Shown here: piece by piece, positions 24,162-32,958 of the stretch | Numbering within the stretch: position 1 is the first letter of the stretch | How the letters are laid out: the number at the start of each line of letters is the position of its first letter | Assembly (NCBI RefSeq): GCF_004362055.1 | Contig: NZ_SNXB01000017.1 | Location: forward strand, 1 to 64,000 | Reading direction: 5' to 3' | Length of the DNA: 64,000 bases | Source of the DNA: Flavobacterium sp. 245 | GTDB lineage: Bacteria > Bacteroidota > Bacteroidia > Flavobacteriales > Flavobacteriaceae | Program-made: the position numbers and the translations under genes | Notes under the pieces: model-generated | Databases searched by the model: none | Told to the model about the DNA's origin: nothing | What the model saw: the letters and a program-made list of their open reading frames with translations, nothing else

Positions 24162-25574
24162 TTATTCCTCTTTTGGTTTCGTTAAATAGTAAACTGGAAT
24201 TCCTGCCAACATTATTAAAACTCCCCAGCCACAAGTTGAAAATTTCGTAAATAACAATGAAATACAAATTGCAGTTGCAACGATGATATACAACATTGGT
24301 AAAAACGGATATCCGAAAGCTTTATAAGGTCTTTCAACGTCTGGCATTTTTCTTCTTAAAATAAAAATTCCATAGATCGTCAGAATATAAAAAATCAATA
24401 CGATGATGATTACGAAATCTAATAAATCGCCATATTTTCCTGTCAAACATAAAGCAGATGCCCAAATACATTGTGCCCATAAAGCCCACTCCGGAACGCT
24501 CGATTCGTTTAAAACAGCTGCCTTTTTAAAGAACAAACCATCATTTGCCATTGTATAATAAACTCTTGCTCCCGCCATAATTAGTCCGTTGTTGCAGGCA
24601 AAAGTCGAAATCATAATCATGATGGCGATAATCAGGGTTCCAATATCTCCAAAAATATATTGCGAAGCCACAACCGCGACTCTATCCGATTTTGCAGTTG
24701 CAATTTCCTGAAGTGGCACAACAGCCAAATACATCAAATTGGTCAAAACATAAATTACTGTTACTATAAAAGTTCCTAGAAACAAACTTAAACCAACATT
24801 ACGTTTTGGATTTTTAATTTCACCAGCAATAAAAGTAACGCCATTCCAAGCATCGCTTGAAAATAATGAACCCACCATTGCGGCAGAAATTCCGGTAATC
24901 AAAGCCGTTCCGCTGATTGGAAGCCATGAACTGCTTTCGGCATTATACGTGCGCGTTGTCCATGCATCAGCCCAGTTGGCATCCCAAACTGAAGCTTTTG
25001 CTGCAAGCGTTAATCCAAAAACGATTAACCCCAACAATGATAAAATTTTAATTATTGTTAAAACAGTCTGCAGAATTTTTCCGTTTTTTACACCGCGGCT
25101 GTTAATGTAAGTCAGTAAAATAATCGTAAAAATCGATACTAGTTGTGCTGCATTTAATTTAAACGCCCCCAACTCGTAAAGAATATTTTCGTCGCTGAAA
25201 GGTTCATAAATATACGCTGCAAATTTTGAGAAAGCTACTCCAACTGCGGCAATGGTTCCGGTCTGAATTACTGCAAAAAAACTCCAGCCATACAAAAAGG
25301 CAATTAGTTTATTATAAGCTTCTTTAAGATACACATATTGTCCTCCTGCCTTAGGAAACATCGCACTCAACTCTCCGTAACTTACAGCTGCGATAATTGT
25401 AATTAATCCGGAAATCAGCCAGATCAGTGTCAGCCAGCCGGCAGATCCAACTTGTCGTGCGATATCGGCACTTACGATAAATATCCCAGATCCAATCATA
25501 GAACCAACTACAAGCATGGTTCCGTCTAATAATCCGAGTTCTCTTTTAAAATGTTCTTGGTCGTTTTCTTGCAT
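24162..25574 (-). CDS. APC-family amino-acid permease
   Basis: 470 residues from MQENDQEHFKREL. The frame is open upstream to 25727, but that extension is translated from GATTTTAGAT-type spacer repeats and is not family-like. About twelve membrane spans. The substrate-binding region of span 1 is intact (VGSMIGSGIFIVSA near 22-35), and AGGQYVYLKEAYNK near 75 is typical of LAT/YfnA-like transporters. Likely a cationic or neutral amino-acid importer or exchanger; specificity cannot be read. Monocistronic, leftward. Confidence 0.9.
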   Translation of the reverse strand: MQENDQEHFKRELGLLDGTMLVVGSMIGSGIFIVSADIARQVGSAGWLTLIWLISGLITIIAAVSYGELSAMFPKAGGQYVYLKEAYNKLIAFLYGWSFFAVIQTGTIAAVGVAFSKFAAYIYEPFSDENILYELGAFKLNAAQLVSIFTIILLTYINSRGVKNGKILQTVLTIIKILSLLGLIVFGLTLAAKASVWDANWADAWTTRTYNAESSSWLPISGTALITGISAAMVGSLFSSDAWNGVTFIAGEIKNPKRNVGLSLFLGTFIVTVIYVLTNLMYLAVVPLQEIATAKSDRVAVVASQYIFGDIGTLIIAIMIMISTFACNNGLIMAGARVYYTMANDGLFFKKAAVLNESSVPEWALWAQCIWASALCLTGKYGDLLDFVIIIVLIFYILTIYGIFILRRKMPDVERPYKAFGYPFLPMLYIIVATAICISLLFTKFSTCGWGVLIMLAGIPVYYLTKPKEE

Positions 25575-25799
25575 TTTTTTGGTTTTTGGGTTGGTTAAAG
25601 ATATACTTTTTTCTGAAATTTTAGATTTTAGATCGTAGATTTTAGATTTTTGAAAATAAAGTGGAGATCCTAATCGCCCCGAATATAATTTATTCATTGT
25701 ACAAAAAGATATTTTATACTTTAGCACAAAGAATGCAGTTCAATTTTCATAGCTAAAATCAATTACGACTAAACAAAACATTTTTAATAAAATCAACTT

Positions 25800-26423
25800 A
25801 TGGGCTTCAAAATCTTTATTATTCTTTTTTTAACGTTTGTCTTTTTATACGGCGCATATTTCATTTACAAAGCATTTAAAGGGTGGGACAATAGTTATGT
25901 TCCGCATAAAACGTCAGCAAGAATTATTAGAGAAATTGTTGGTTATGATGGCACTCGTTTTATTATGGGAATAATTGGATTTGTATTTGCTCTAATTCCT
26001 GCCTTGATTTTTTCTAATAAAGTTTTAGGAATAAATCCTCCCGAAAGATTAACCTCTAAAAGTGATATAATATTTTTAACTGCTGAACCAGATGAAAACA
26101 GAGGAATATACGCTCCTGGCGGCGATAGATCTGGAAATCTTCAATCGATAACAGACAATATCAAATACAACTCGCAGGAAATTAGAAATACTTATATAAA
26201 AATTAGTTTTAAAAATAATTATTTAGATGCACTGCCTTTAATCATTTTTGATTTACAAAATCTAGAAGAGATTGATTTAGAAAACAATGACATAGAAAAT
26301 CTACCAATTGATCAGCTTAAAAATTTAAAAAAGCTCCGTAAAATTATTCTAACTAATAACCCAATTTCGTCAGAAAATTTAAAGCAGATAAAACAGCTTC
26401 AAAACGTTAAAGTCATACAATAA
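25800..26423 (+). CDS. Membrane protein with C-terminal leucine-rich repeats
   Basis: 207 residues: two membrane spans (about 3-23 and 57-77), then an extracytoplasmic or cytoplasmic region whose last 80 residues form about three leucine-rich repeats (LDALPLIIFDLQNLEEIDL, ENNDIENLPIDQLKNLKKL, TNNPISSENL). Such LRR tails usually bind proteins. I do not recognise a specific family. Genes 25800, 26465 and 27061 form a small group of hypothetical proteins with low GC. Confidence 0.75.
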   Translation: MGFKIFIILFLTFVFLYGAYFIYKAFKGWDNSYVPHKTSARIIREIVGYDGTRFIMGIIGFVFALIPALIFSNKVLGINPPERLTSKSDIIFLTAEPDENRGIYAPGGDRSGNLQSITDNIKYNSQEIRNTYIKISFKNNYLDALPLIIFDLQNLEEIDLENNDIENLPIDQLKNLKKLRKIILTNNPISSENLKQIKQLQNVKVIQ

Positions 26424-26464
26424 GAAATAGCAGCGTTTGGGAAATTAATCCGAAATAAAAAATA

Positions 26465-26863
26465 TTGAAAGATATAGAAGAAATAATTAATAAAACTGCG
26501 CAAGACAAAATAGACTTTGATCTTGGTGTAAAGCTTTTATTAGAATATAATGACAATTTTAAAGCTCTATTTAAAATATTGCAGCATTATATTTTTAATT
26601 CAATTCCCAATAAGACGGATTATAATTCTGAGGTTTATCAAACAGCAATAAATACTATTCCGCTTAAACAAACTTACACTCCAATTGTAATTTTAAAAAC
26701 ATTCCCCACTAAAATTGCTTTTCAAAAATTAGCTTCCCTTCCCGAAGATGAAAATAAAACAACAACAACTGCCTTATTATGGATTTTTAAGATAACAGAT
26801 ACTGAAAGACGAAACACCGAATGCAAAAATGGTTGCGGACATTATTGGCATGAACTCGATTAA
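26465..26863 (+). CDS. Hypothetical protein with C-terminal Cys/His cluster
   Basis: 132 residues starting at a TTG (26465); no in-frame ATG lies near, and the N-terminus KDIEEIINKTAQDK is a plausible amphipathic helix. Mostly helical, soluble. It ends in ECKNGCGHYWHELD, a Cys-x3-Cys-x-His-x2-His pattern that could bind a metal. Unknown family. 41 bases after the LRR protein, so possibly in the same transcript. Confidence 0.6.
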   Translation: MKDIEEIINKTAQDKIDFDLGVKLLLEYNDNFKALFKILQHYIFNSIPNKTDYNSEVYQTAINTIPLKQTYTPIVILKTFPTKIAFQKLASLPEDENKTTTTALLWIFKITDTERRNTECKNGCGHYWHELD

Positions 26864-27060
26864 AAAGCTGCAAAATTAAACTTTACAGCTTTTTTTATTT
26901 AAAAAAATTTCTCCTTTACGTCTTCCCGTAAGTATATAAATTTTCAACTATTTATATTTGAAAAACCAATTAACTTTTTTGAGCATCATCACAATCTTGT
27001 CAAATAATATGATAGCCGTAAAAAGTATCTTTTTATTTGTAACCAACCAAAAACTAACAT

Positions 27061-27399
27061 ATGGAAACCACCCAAGTTGAACCAGCAGATGTTTTAAATC
27101 ATCACTACAGTTATGCTGCAAATCTGCTTTTAAATGAAAACAAGTCATCATCTGAAACTAAAGCAAAACTCGTAGAACAAGGGTTGAGCTACGAAATTTC
27201 TGAATTGATCGTCGAAAACGTTGAAATTCAAATACAAGAAGCAAAACACGAAAGAGCCCGAAAAGATATGGTTTATGGCGCACTTTGGTTTTGTGGCGGT
27301 ACTGTTTTGACATTTGCTGATATTGGTTTTATATTTTGGGGTGCTATTTTATTTGGTGGCATTCAATTTTTCAAAGGATTAATTAATGTCAATTCTTAA
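27061..27399 (+). CDS. Small membrane protein with N-terminal helical domain
   Basis: 112 residues. The N-terminal 75 residues are soluble and helical (KSSSETKAKLVEQGLSYE; IQIQEAKHERARKDM). Then come two close membrane spans, MVYGALWFCGGTVLTFADIG and FIFWGAILFGGIQFFKGL. The soluble part has the character of short regulatory helices that precede small membrane hairpins in Bacteroidota. Function unknown. Confidence 0.75.
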   Translation: METTQVEPADVLNHHYSYAANLLLNENKSSSETKAKLVEQGLSYEISELIVENVEIQIQEAKHERARKDMVYGALWFCGGTVLTFADIGFIFWGAILFGGIQFFKGLINVNS

Positions 27400-27447
27400 A
27401 ATGACTTTTCATTAAAAATGTGAAACAAAAACTAATACCAAAAAACA

Positions 27448-27652
27448 ATGGGAATATTTGATATGTTTTTTTAGTAATTCAGAAAGAAACCGCTGTTCTA
27501 AAAATATCAAAAACACAGATTATACAGCTTCTGAAGAGTTGATGGAAGGGAATTTATTTTGGAAAATCATTCAAAAAACCAAAAACAGCTCTGGAGGCAA
27601 TTTTGAAGAACAACAAGAAGAATTAGCAAATGAGCTTAAAGTTCACAAATAA
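27448..27652 (+). pseudogene. Frameshifted remnant of a DUF4240-like gene
   Basis: ATG at 27448 gives MGIFDMFF and a stop (TAG) right after a run of seven T (27466-27472). With six T the frame would continue SNSERNRC... to the TAA at 27652, 68 residues in all. The segment LFWKIIQKTKNSSGGNFEEQQEEL matches, from memory, the N-terminal signature of DUF4240 proteins (FWK.I...........Q...L), but these are normally about twice as long, so the gene also lacks its C-terminal part. Either a decaying gene or a sequencing slip in the T run. Confidence 0.55.
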
Positions 27653-27666
27653 CTTTACTTAAAAGC

Positions 27667-27700
27667 AAAAAAAGCTGCGAGCAAAACTCGCAGCTTTTTT
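27667..27700. terminator. Terminator after the DUF4240-like remnant
   Basis: AAAAAAAGCTGCGAG/CTCGCAGCTTTTTT, stem of 14 bp with loop CAAAA. The remainder of the gap to 28203 is very AT-rich; apart from the promoter at 28005 and a palindrome AACAATTGTT (28078-28087) I see nothing in it. Confidence 0.9.
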
Positions 27701-28004
27701 GTTTCAAAATGCGCTCAAAAATAAAAAAACGATCCATTTTATTCTTACATTTTATTGAAAATTATTTTTATTTAATTTTCTGCAAAAAATAAAGCAAAAC
27801 CTTCTATTATAATTTGTTTTTCAAAACCGCCTATCGTTAAACAAAATTATGTTTTAAAATATTATTTATTCGTAAAATGATTATTAAAAATGAACTCATT
27901 TTTCATTAAAAAAGTGTGGATTCAAATTTTAACAAAAACACAATTAACTGAAAAACAATTATTTAAATAAATTAAATTCAAAATAATCCGAAAATAAAAT
28001 CTTC

Positions 28005-28038
28005 TTTGTTGAAGCAAAATATTTTTTCATTAAATTTG
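28005..28038 (+). promoter_or_regulatory. Full Bacteroidota promoter of the two-component pair
   Basis: TTTGTTG (28005-28011), 19 bases, then TAAATTTG (28031-28038): every fixed position of TTG-N19-TAnnTTTG. Transcription should start near 28045, leaving an unusually long leader of about 160 bases before the ATG at 28204. Confidence 0.7.
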
Positions 28039-28203
28039 GTAAGAAGCTGAAATTGATCTAATAACCTTATTTTTATTAACAATTGTTTATTTAACAATCT
28101 AAACTTATAGAAAGTTCCCCAAACTTACGAAACAGAAAAAAAACATCAACCACAAGGCAATCAGACGTTTAAAACAAAACTATCAACCTACAAAATACGA
28201 AAT

Positions 28204-29628
28204 ATGCAGAAGATTAAGCTTTTAAGAAAAATGCGTTTTCCAAATGTCTTTGTTCTTTTGTTAATTGTATTTATCACATGTGCCCTTTTAATTTGCATCA
28301 ATTTCTTTACAATCAAAATTTTATCTGCCAATAGAGCCTACGTAAATGGCGAATCACATTATTCGAAAGGCCAAAAAGATGCAGCCCGCCATCTCATAAC
28401 ATACCTTTATACTAAAGACAAAAATCAATGGAAATTATATCTCGAAGAGTTAAGCGTACCTCAAGGTGACGGGATCGCAAGAAAAACACTCATAAAAGCA
28501 GGCGACAACCAGATTGCTCGCAAAGGATTTCTTATTGGGCGAAATCATAAGGACGACCTAGATGATCTTGTTTGGCTTTTTGTTCATTTTAAAGAAGTAC
28601 CCTTTTTAGCAAAAGCTATTCATGAATGGGAACAAGGTGATAATTTGATCTACAAATTATTTGTAATTGGAACCGAGATTGACGCAAAAATCAAACACAA
28701 TTCACTAACTGTTGGAGAACAACGTAGTTTTCTTGAACAAATAAGTGTTATAAGCGACAAACTTACGATCAACGAACGTAATTTTTCGAATACATTGGGC
28801 GCAGGAACCCGCAAAATAAAAGATTTGCTAATTATCACCAATATCTTATTCATTCTTATTATTGTCTGCAGTATTTGCCTTTATTATTCCATAATGGTAA
28901 AACGCTTGCTTCTTTCAAAAAAAGAAACTGAAGTTAAAAACGAAAATTTGATTCTGGTAAATCATGAACTGGATTGCTTTGTTTATAGCGCATCACACGA
29001 TTTAAGATCTCCTATTACATCATTAAAAGGCCTGATAAAAATTACACAATTAGAAGACAACGTATCACAGATAAAAGGCTATCTAAATTTAATGGAACAG
29101 AGTCTAGCCAAACAGGATCAATTTATAAGCGACATTATTGATTATTCAAAAAACAAACGCGCTCAAATAATCATGGAGCCTGTAAGTTTAAAAGAATTAT
29201 TTGAAGAAGCTATTTCGCAATTAATGCACATTGAAAACGCCAGCAGAATCAAATTCACCAAAGAACTATTGGTAGATCAAATTCACAGCGACAGCTTAAG
29301 ACTAAAAATTATCATTTCGAATTTACTTTCAAACGCTATAAAATATGCCGATGCCAGCAAAGAAGAAATGCTTATTTCTATTAAAACTTCAGTCAATGAT
29401 GGATTTAACAAAATTGAAGTAACAGACAACGGACTTGGAATTAAAGAAGAATTTAAAGATAATATTTTTGAAATGTATTTTGGAACAAACAAAAATAAAG
29501 GATCTGGATTAGGCCTTTATATTGTAAAAGAAGCAGTTCAAAATATTAAAGGAAACATATCTGTGAGCTCACAAACTGAAATAGGAAGCAAATTTGTCGT
29601 AACAATACCAAACTATTATGCCACTTAA
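28204..29628 (+). CDS. Membrane sensor histidine kinase
   Basis: 474 residues. Span 1 (about 14-40), extracytoplasmic sensor region of about 165 residues predicted helical, span 2 (about 207-230), short linker, HisKA with His about 265 in SASHDLRSPITSLKG, and HATPase with N box SNLLSNAIKYAD, G1 DNGLGI and G2 GSGLGLYIV. No HAMP or PAS is evident. The stop overlaps the start of the response regulator, so the two are translationally coupled. The signal is unknown. Confidence 0.93.
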   Translation: MQKIKLLRKMRFPNVFVLLLIVFITCALLICINFFTIKILSANRAYVNGESHYSKGQKDAARHLITYLYTKDKNQWKLYLEELSVPQGDGIARKTLIKAGDNQIARKGFLIGRNHKDDLDDLVWLFVHFKEVPFLAKAIHEWEQGDNLIYKLFVIGTEIDAKIKHNSLTVGEQRSFLEQISVISDKLTINERNFSNTLGAGTRKIKDLLIITNILFILIIVCSICLYYSIMVKRLLLSKKETEVKNENLILVNHELDCFVYSASHDLRSPITSLKGLIKITQLEDNVSQIKGYLNLMEQSLAKQDQFISDIIDYSKNKRAQIIMEPVSLKELFEEAISQLMHIENASRIKFTKELLVDQIHSDSLRLKIIISNLLSNAIKYADASKEEMLISIKTSVNDGFNKIEVTDNGLGIKEEFKDNIFEMYFGTNKNKGSGLGLYIVKEAVQNIKGNISVSSQTEIGSKFVVTIPNYYAT

Positions 29629-30022
29629 TCCAACATTTTTATTAATTGAAGATAATTTAATTGACCAGCTGGTCATTAAACAATTATTTAAAAAAGTACT
29701 CGGTATAGATCAAGTGCATCTTGCAAATAATGGCAAAGAGGGACTTCAATGGCTTTTTTACAATTTAGAAACCTGCACCCCTTTGATTATCCTTCTCGAT
29801 ATTCAAATGCCTATTATGAATGGTTTCGATTTTTTGAAGACATTCGATCAATTTGATGAAAAATACAAAAACGACATTCAGATTTATGTCCTTTCATCAA
29901 CACTAGATCAAGATGAAATTGACGAAATCACAAAAAATAAATATGTTCAAAAAATGCTGAGCAAGCCTTTTCCTATTGAAGAATTTAAAGATAAATTTTA
30001 TCTGAATATTACAGCTTCTTAG
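29618..30022 (+). CDS. Single-domain response regulator
   Basis: 134 residues consisting only of a receiver domain: acidic pocket EDN near 10-12, phospho-acceptor Asp about 61 in LLDIQMPIMNGF, Ser/Thr in VLSSTLDQ near 90, and conserved Lys in LSKPFPIEEF near 117. No output domain, as in CheY- or Rcp1-like proteins. Starts 11 bases inside the kinase gene. The final 14 bases overlap the convergent NlpC/P60 gene. Confidence 0.93.
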   Translation: MPLNPTFLLIEDNLIDQLVIKQLFKKVLGIDQVHLANNGKEGLQWLFYNLETCTPLIILLDIQMPIMNGFDFLKTFDQFDEKYKNDIQIYVLSSTLDQDEIDEITKNKYVQKMLSKPFPIEEFKDKFYLNITAS

Positions 30023-31175
30023 CTTCTTCTTCCAAAATACGATTAACCTGCGAAAAAGCTCTTTCGTAATAAGGTTCTTTTGTTGAAGAAATCATAACGC
30101 CTCCGTGAGTTGAAGAATGAACAAATTTAATTTCGCCTTCATTTACCTCAACAACCATTCCTACGTGATTAATATGGCGACGCCCATTTGTTTTAAAGAA
30201 AATCAAATCTCCCTTTTGTGCTGTGTCAGAACTAACCTTATTACCAATTCGAGATTGTTCAATTGAACTTCTAGGTAGCTTAATATCAAAGTTTCCAAAA
30301 GTACAAAACATCAAACCCGAGCAGTCAAAACCAGCTTTTGTTGTTCCCCCGGAACGATAACGAGTTCCAATGTTTTGAGTAGCGTTCAAAATTAAAAGAT
30401 CAATCAATTCCGAATGATTACTCACCCGAACCATTGCTGAAGAGTCTGTTTTCACATTCGTATTTTCAGCTACTTGTGTCTTTTCTTCCTGAGTCGGTGT
30501 TATTTCATTTGGCGCTTGGACCGGATTTAATGTCGCTGCGGCATCTGCCTTTTCTTTAGAAGTTTTTATCTTTAAAACGTAACCTACAGGAAGTTTTCCT
30601 TTTATAAAAGGATTTTGTTTTTCTAATTCGGCAACCGTAATTCCATATTTCTTGGCAATTGCGTATTTGGTTTCTTTTGGCTGTACCTCAACTATAACCT
30701 CAACATCAGTTGATTTTTCGGTAATTTCAGTGGTATTTTCAACAATTGTTGCTGAATTTGAAGGAATATTTATTCGTTGTCCAATCTGTAATCCTTCGCT
30801 TTCAAGCGTTGGATTTACCTTTTTTAATTCGTCGACTGACACATTATACTTTTTTGCAATTCCCCACAGTGTTTCTTTTGCCAGAACTTCATGAGAATCA
30901 CTATTTGCATTTTCAGGGTTTTCAGCAGGTTTTAGTGTAACTGCTTTATTATTATTTTTATTATCTGGGACTAATAAAACCGAATTCAGTTTCAGAATTT
31001 TTGGAGCATCAGGATTTGCATCAATAATATCCTTCGGCTTAACTCCATATTTTTTAGCAATAACGGTAATATTTTCTCCTTTCGAAATCTTATGTTTGAT
31101 GTATTTTTCTTGAGAAAAAACACCAACACTAAAAAAAAACATCAATATTATCAATCTATAGGTCATCCTTATCAT
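30009..31175 (-). CDS. LysM and NlpC/P60 cell-wall hydrolase
   Basis: 388 residues, exported by a signal peptide (about 1-21, cleaved before QEKY). Three LysM peptidoglycan-binding repeats (about 26-70, 95-138 and 160-203) are followed by a linker and a C-terminal NlpC/P60 domain with nucleophile Cys 285 in GFDCSGL, His 337 in INHVGM and third residue His 353. Predicted D,L-endopeptidase that trims peptidoglycan stem peptides. Start could be Met 1 or Met 4; both precede the signal. Convergent with and overlapping the response regulator by 14 bases. Confidence 0.92.
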   Translation of the reverse strand: MIRMTYRLIILMFFFSVGVFSQEKYIKHKISKGENITVIAKKYGVKPKDIIDANPDAPKILKLNSVLLVPDNKNNNKAVTLKPAENPENANSDSHEVLAKETLWGIAKKYNVSVDELKKVNPTLESEGLQIGQRINIPSNSATIVENTTEITEKSTDVEVIVEVQPKETKYAIAKKYGITVAELEKQNPFIKGKLPVGYVLKIKTSKEKADAAATLNPVQAPNEITPTQEEKTQVAENTNVKTDSSAMVRVSNHSELIDLLILNATQNIGTRYRSGGTTKAGFDCSGLMFCTFGNFDIKLPRSSIEQSRIGNKVSSDTAQKGDLIFFKTNGRRHINHVGMVVEVNEGEIKFVHSSTHGGVMISSTKEPYYERAFSQVNRILEEEAKKL

Positions 31176-31411
31176 TTTATCTTACGCACTTTTTCAACTT
31201 TTCTATTCTGAAAACTCAAAAAAAGCTATTTTGTTATTTGGGGCAAGGCGAATTTAACTTTTTAAAGTAAAAAAAGCACAATTTTTAACAACTAATTTTG
31301 CTCAAATTAACAAGTCGGCACAGAAATTGCGGCAATACTCTGACAATATGCTTTTTATATAAAAAAAGTTTTTCTCATAAATCCGAAACAACCAAAAATC
31401 TGCAAAATCAT

Positions 31412-32804
31412 ATGAAAAGATTATTTTTAATTTTCATTTTCTGTCCTTTGTTATCAGTTGCTCAAAATATTACTGGAATTATCGTTTCTGAGAAAGACAA
31501 TAATCCTATTGAAAATACCAACATATTTGCCGTCTTAAGCAAAACCGGAACAATAAGCAATAAAGACGGCAAGTTTTCCCTACAAGTGCTTCCGAAATTT
31601 AAAAATGATGAAATACTGGAGTTTTCGCATATCGGTTATATTACAAAAAGATTTAGCATAAGTTATTTAAAAAGCCAAGATTATAAAGTTATACTTAAAG
31701 TAGACGTTCAAAATTTATCTGGCGTAACTATTGCCGCTAACAAAAAATTGGAGGAAAAACTTTCGTTTAAGAAATTGAACTCAATGAAAAATAATATTTC
31801 AGCATTTGGATCATTTCTTAAAGACGATAAATTATACGTAGTTGGTGGCGACTCATCATATGAGACAGATGCATTTGAAAAATTTAGATCAAGAAGAGCC
31901 GATGCTGATCTGCTTAACTTTCTTCAATCCGGAAAAGAAGATAATATTCTATTTTATAGACGCGACCTATGTATTTATGATTTTAAACTGACACTTGGGA
32001 AATCAAAAAGCTAAAATTAAAAAAAAGAGCCTATCATAATATCCATTATTATGACAATTCAATTTACATTTTAGGTGGTAAAGAAATCAAGATGACTTTG
32101 AAAACTGATGACAATATTTATGTATGGGAATATATACAGGATAAAATTGAAGTTTTAAATATTAATGACCAAGCAATTCAAGTAGACAATACAAATCCGC
32201 ATCAGGCAGCAAATTTTGCTTCATTTTCTTATAAGGATAATATTATTGTAATGGGCGGTTATTTGAGAACTGGAAACAAGGGAGTAAAAGATTTACAAGT
32301 AAAATTCATCTTTATAATATTACTTCTGGATATTGGTATGAGCTTGGAAACCTTCCTACTCCACGAGAAACCACAGGAATTCTTATTGATGATAAAATCT
32401 ATATAATTGGCGGTAATGATGGAAAGCCGATCGCTAAAATTCAAAGTTTTGATTTGGATATAGAAATATGGGAAACTGAAGCTGAATTATTCTCCGGTTT
32501 AGAAAGACCCGCAATAACATATCATGAAAATATTATTTATTTTTTTGAAGATCGAAAAATGTTCACTTACGATCTCAAAGCAAAACAGCTGAAAGAATAT
32601 GAAATCGACCTAAGTTTGAAATATTCTTCTATGTACTATTACGACAACAAATTATATATTTTTGGAGGACGTGTAGAAACTGCATATTCTAATATAGCTT
32701 CATCTAAAGTATATAATATTGACCTCGAAAACTTCAAAAACACGGAGCCAGTTAGAACCAAAATTTTCAAGAAAGAAATAACTTTAGCCAAAGCTAATGA
32801 ATGA
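31412..32804 (+). pseudogene. Frameshifted CarboxypepD_reg-like/Kelch gene
   Basis: Paralogue of the next gene. The ATG at 31412 gives a signal peptide (MKRLFLIFIFCPLLSVAQ) and a carboxypeptidase-regulatory-like domain. Two one-base losses break it: near 31987 (run of A, frame ends at 32014) and near 32294 (run of T, frame ends at 32406). Adding one A and one T restores a continuous protein of about 465 residues alignable end to end with the paralogue (TDTWEIKKLKLKKRA; DFTSKIHLYNITSGYWYEL). No other damage is visible, so the loss is recent or a sequencing artefact. An apparent upstream extension to 31298 is not coding. Confidence 0.8.
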
Positions 32805-32958
32805 TTTCCTTTTAAGAATCATCCGCTAAACCAAATGCGGTCGAGTCTTTAAGAAATAAGTCTCTTCGTTATAAAAATTTAGCCAACTTTTTAAAATTCA
32901 GCTTTTTATACATTATCATAATTTAAAATATTAATAGTAACTTAACCTTCAAAAACTT

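Noticed and set aside
25575-25727. N-terminal extension of the amino-acid permease
   Set aside because: Translated from spacer repeats and not permease-like; the ATG at 25574 gives a standard N-terminus.
31298-31411. N-terminal extension of the broken Kelch gene
   Set aside because: The signal peptide starts at 31412, as in the intact paralogue.
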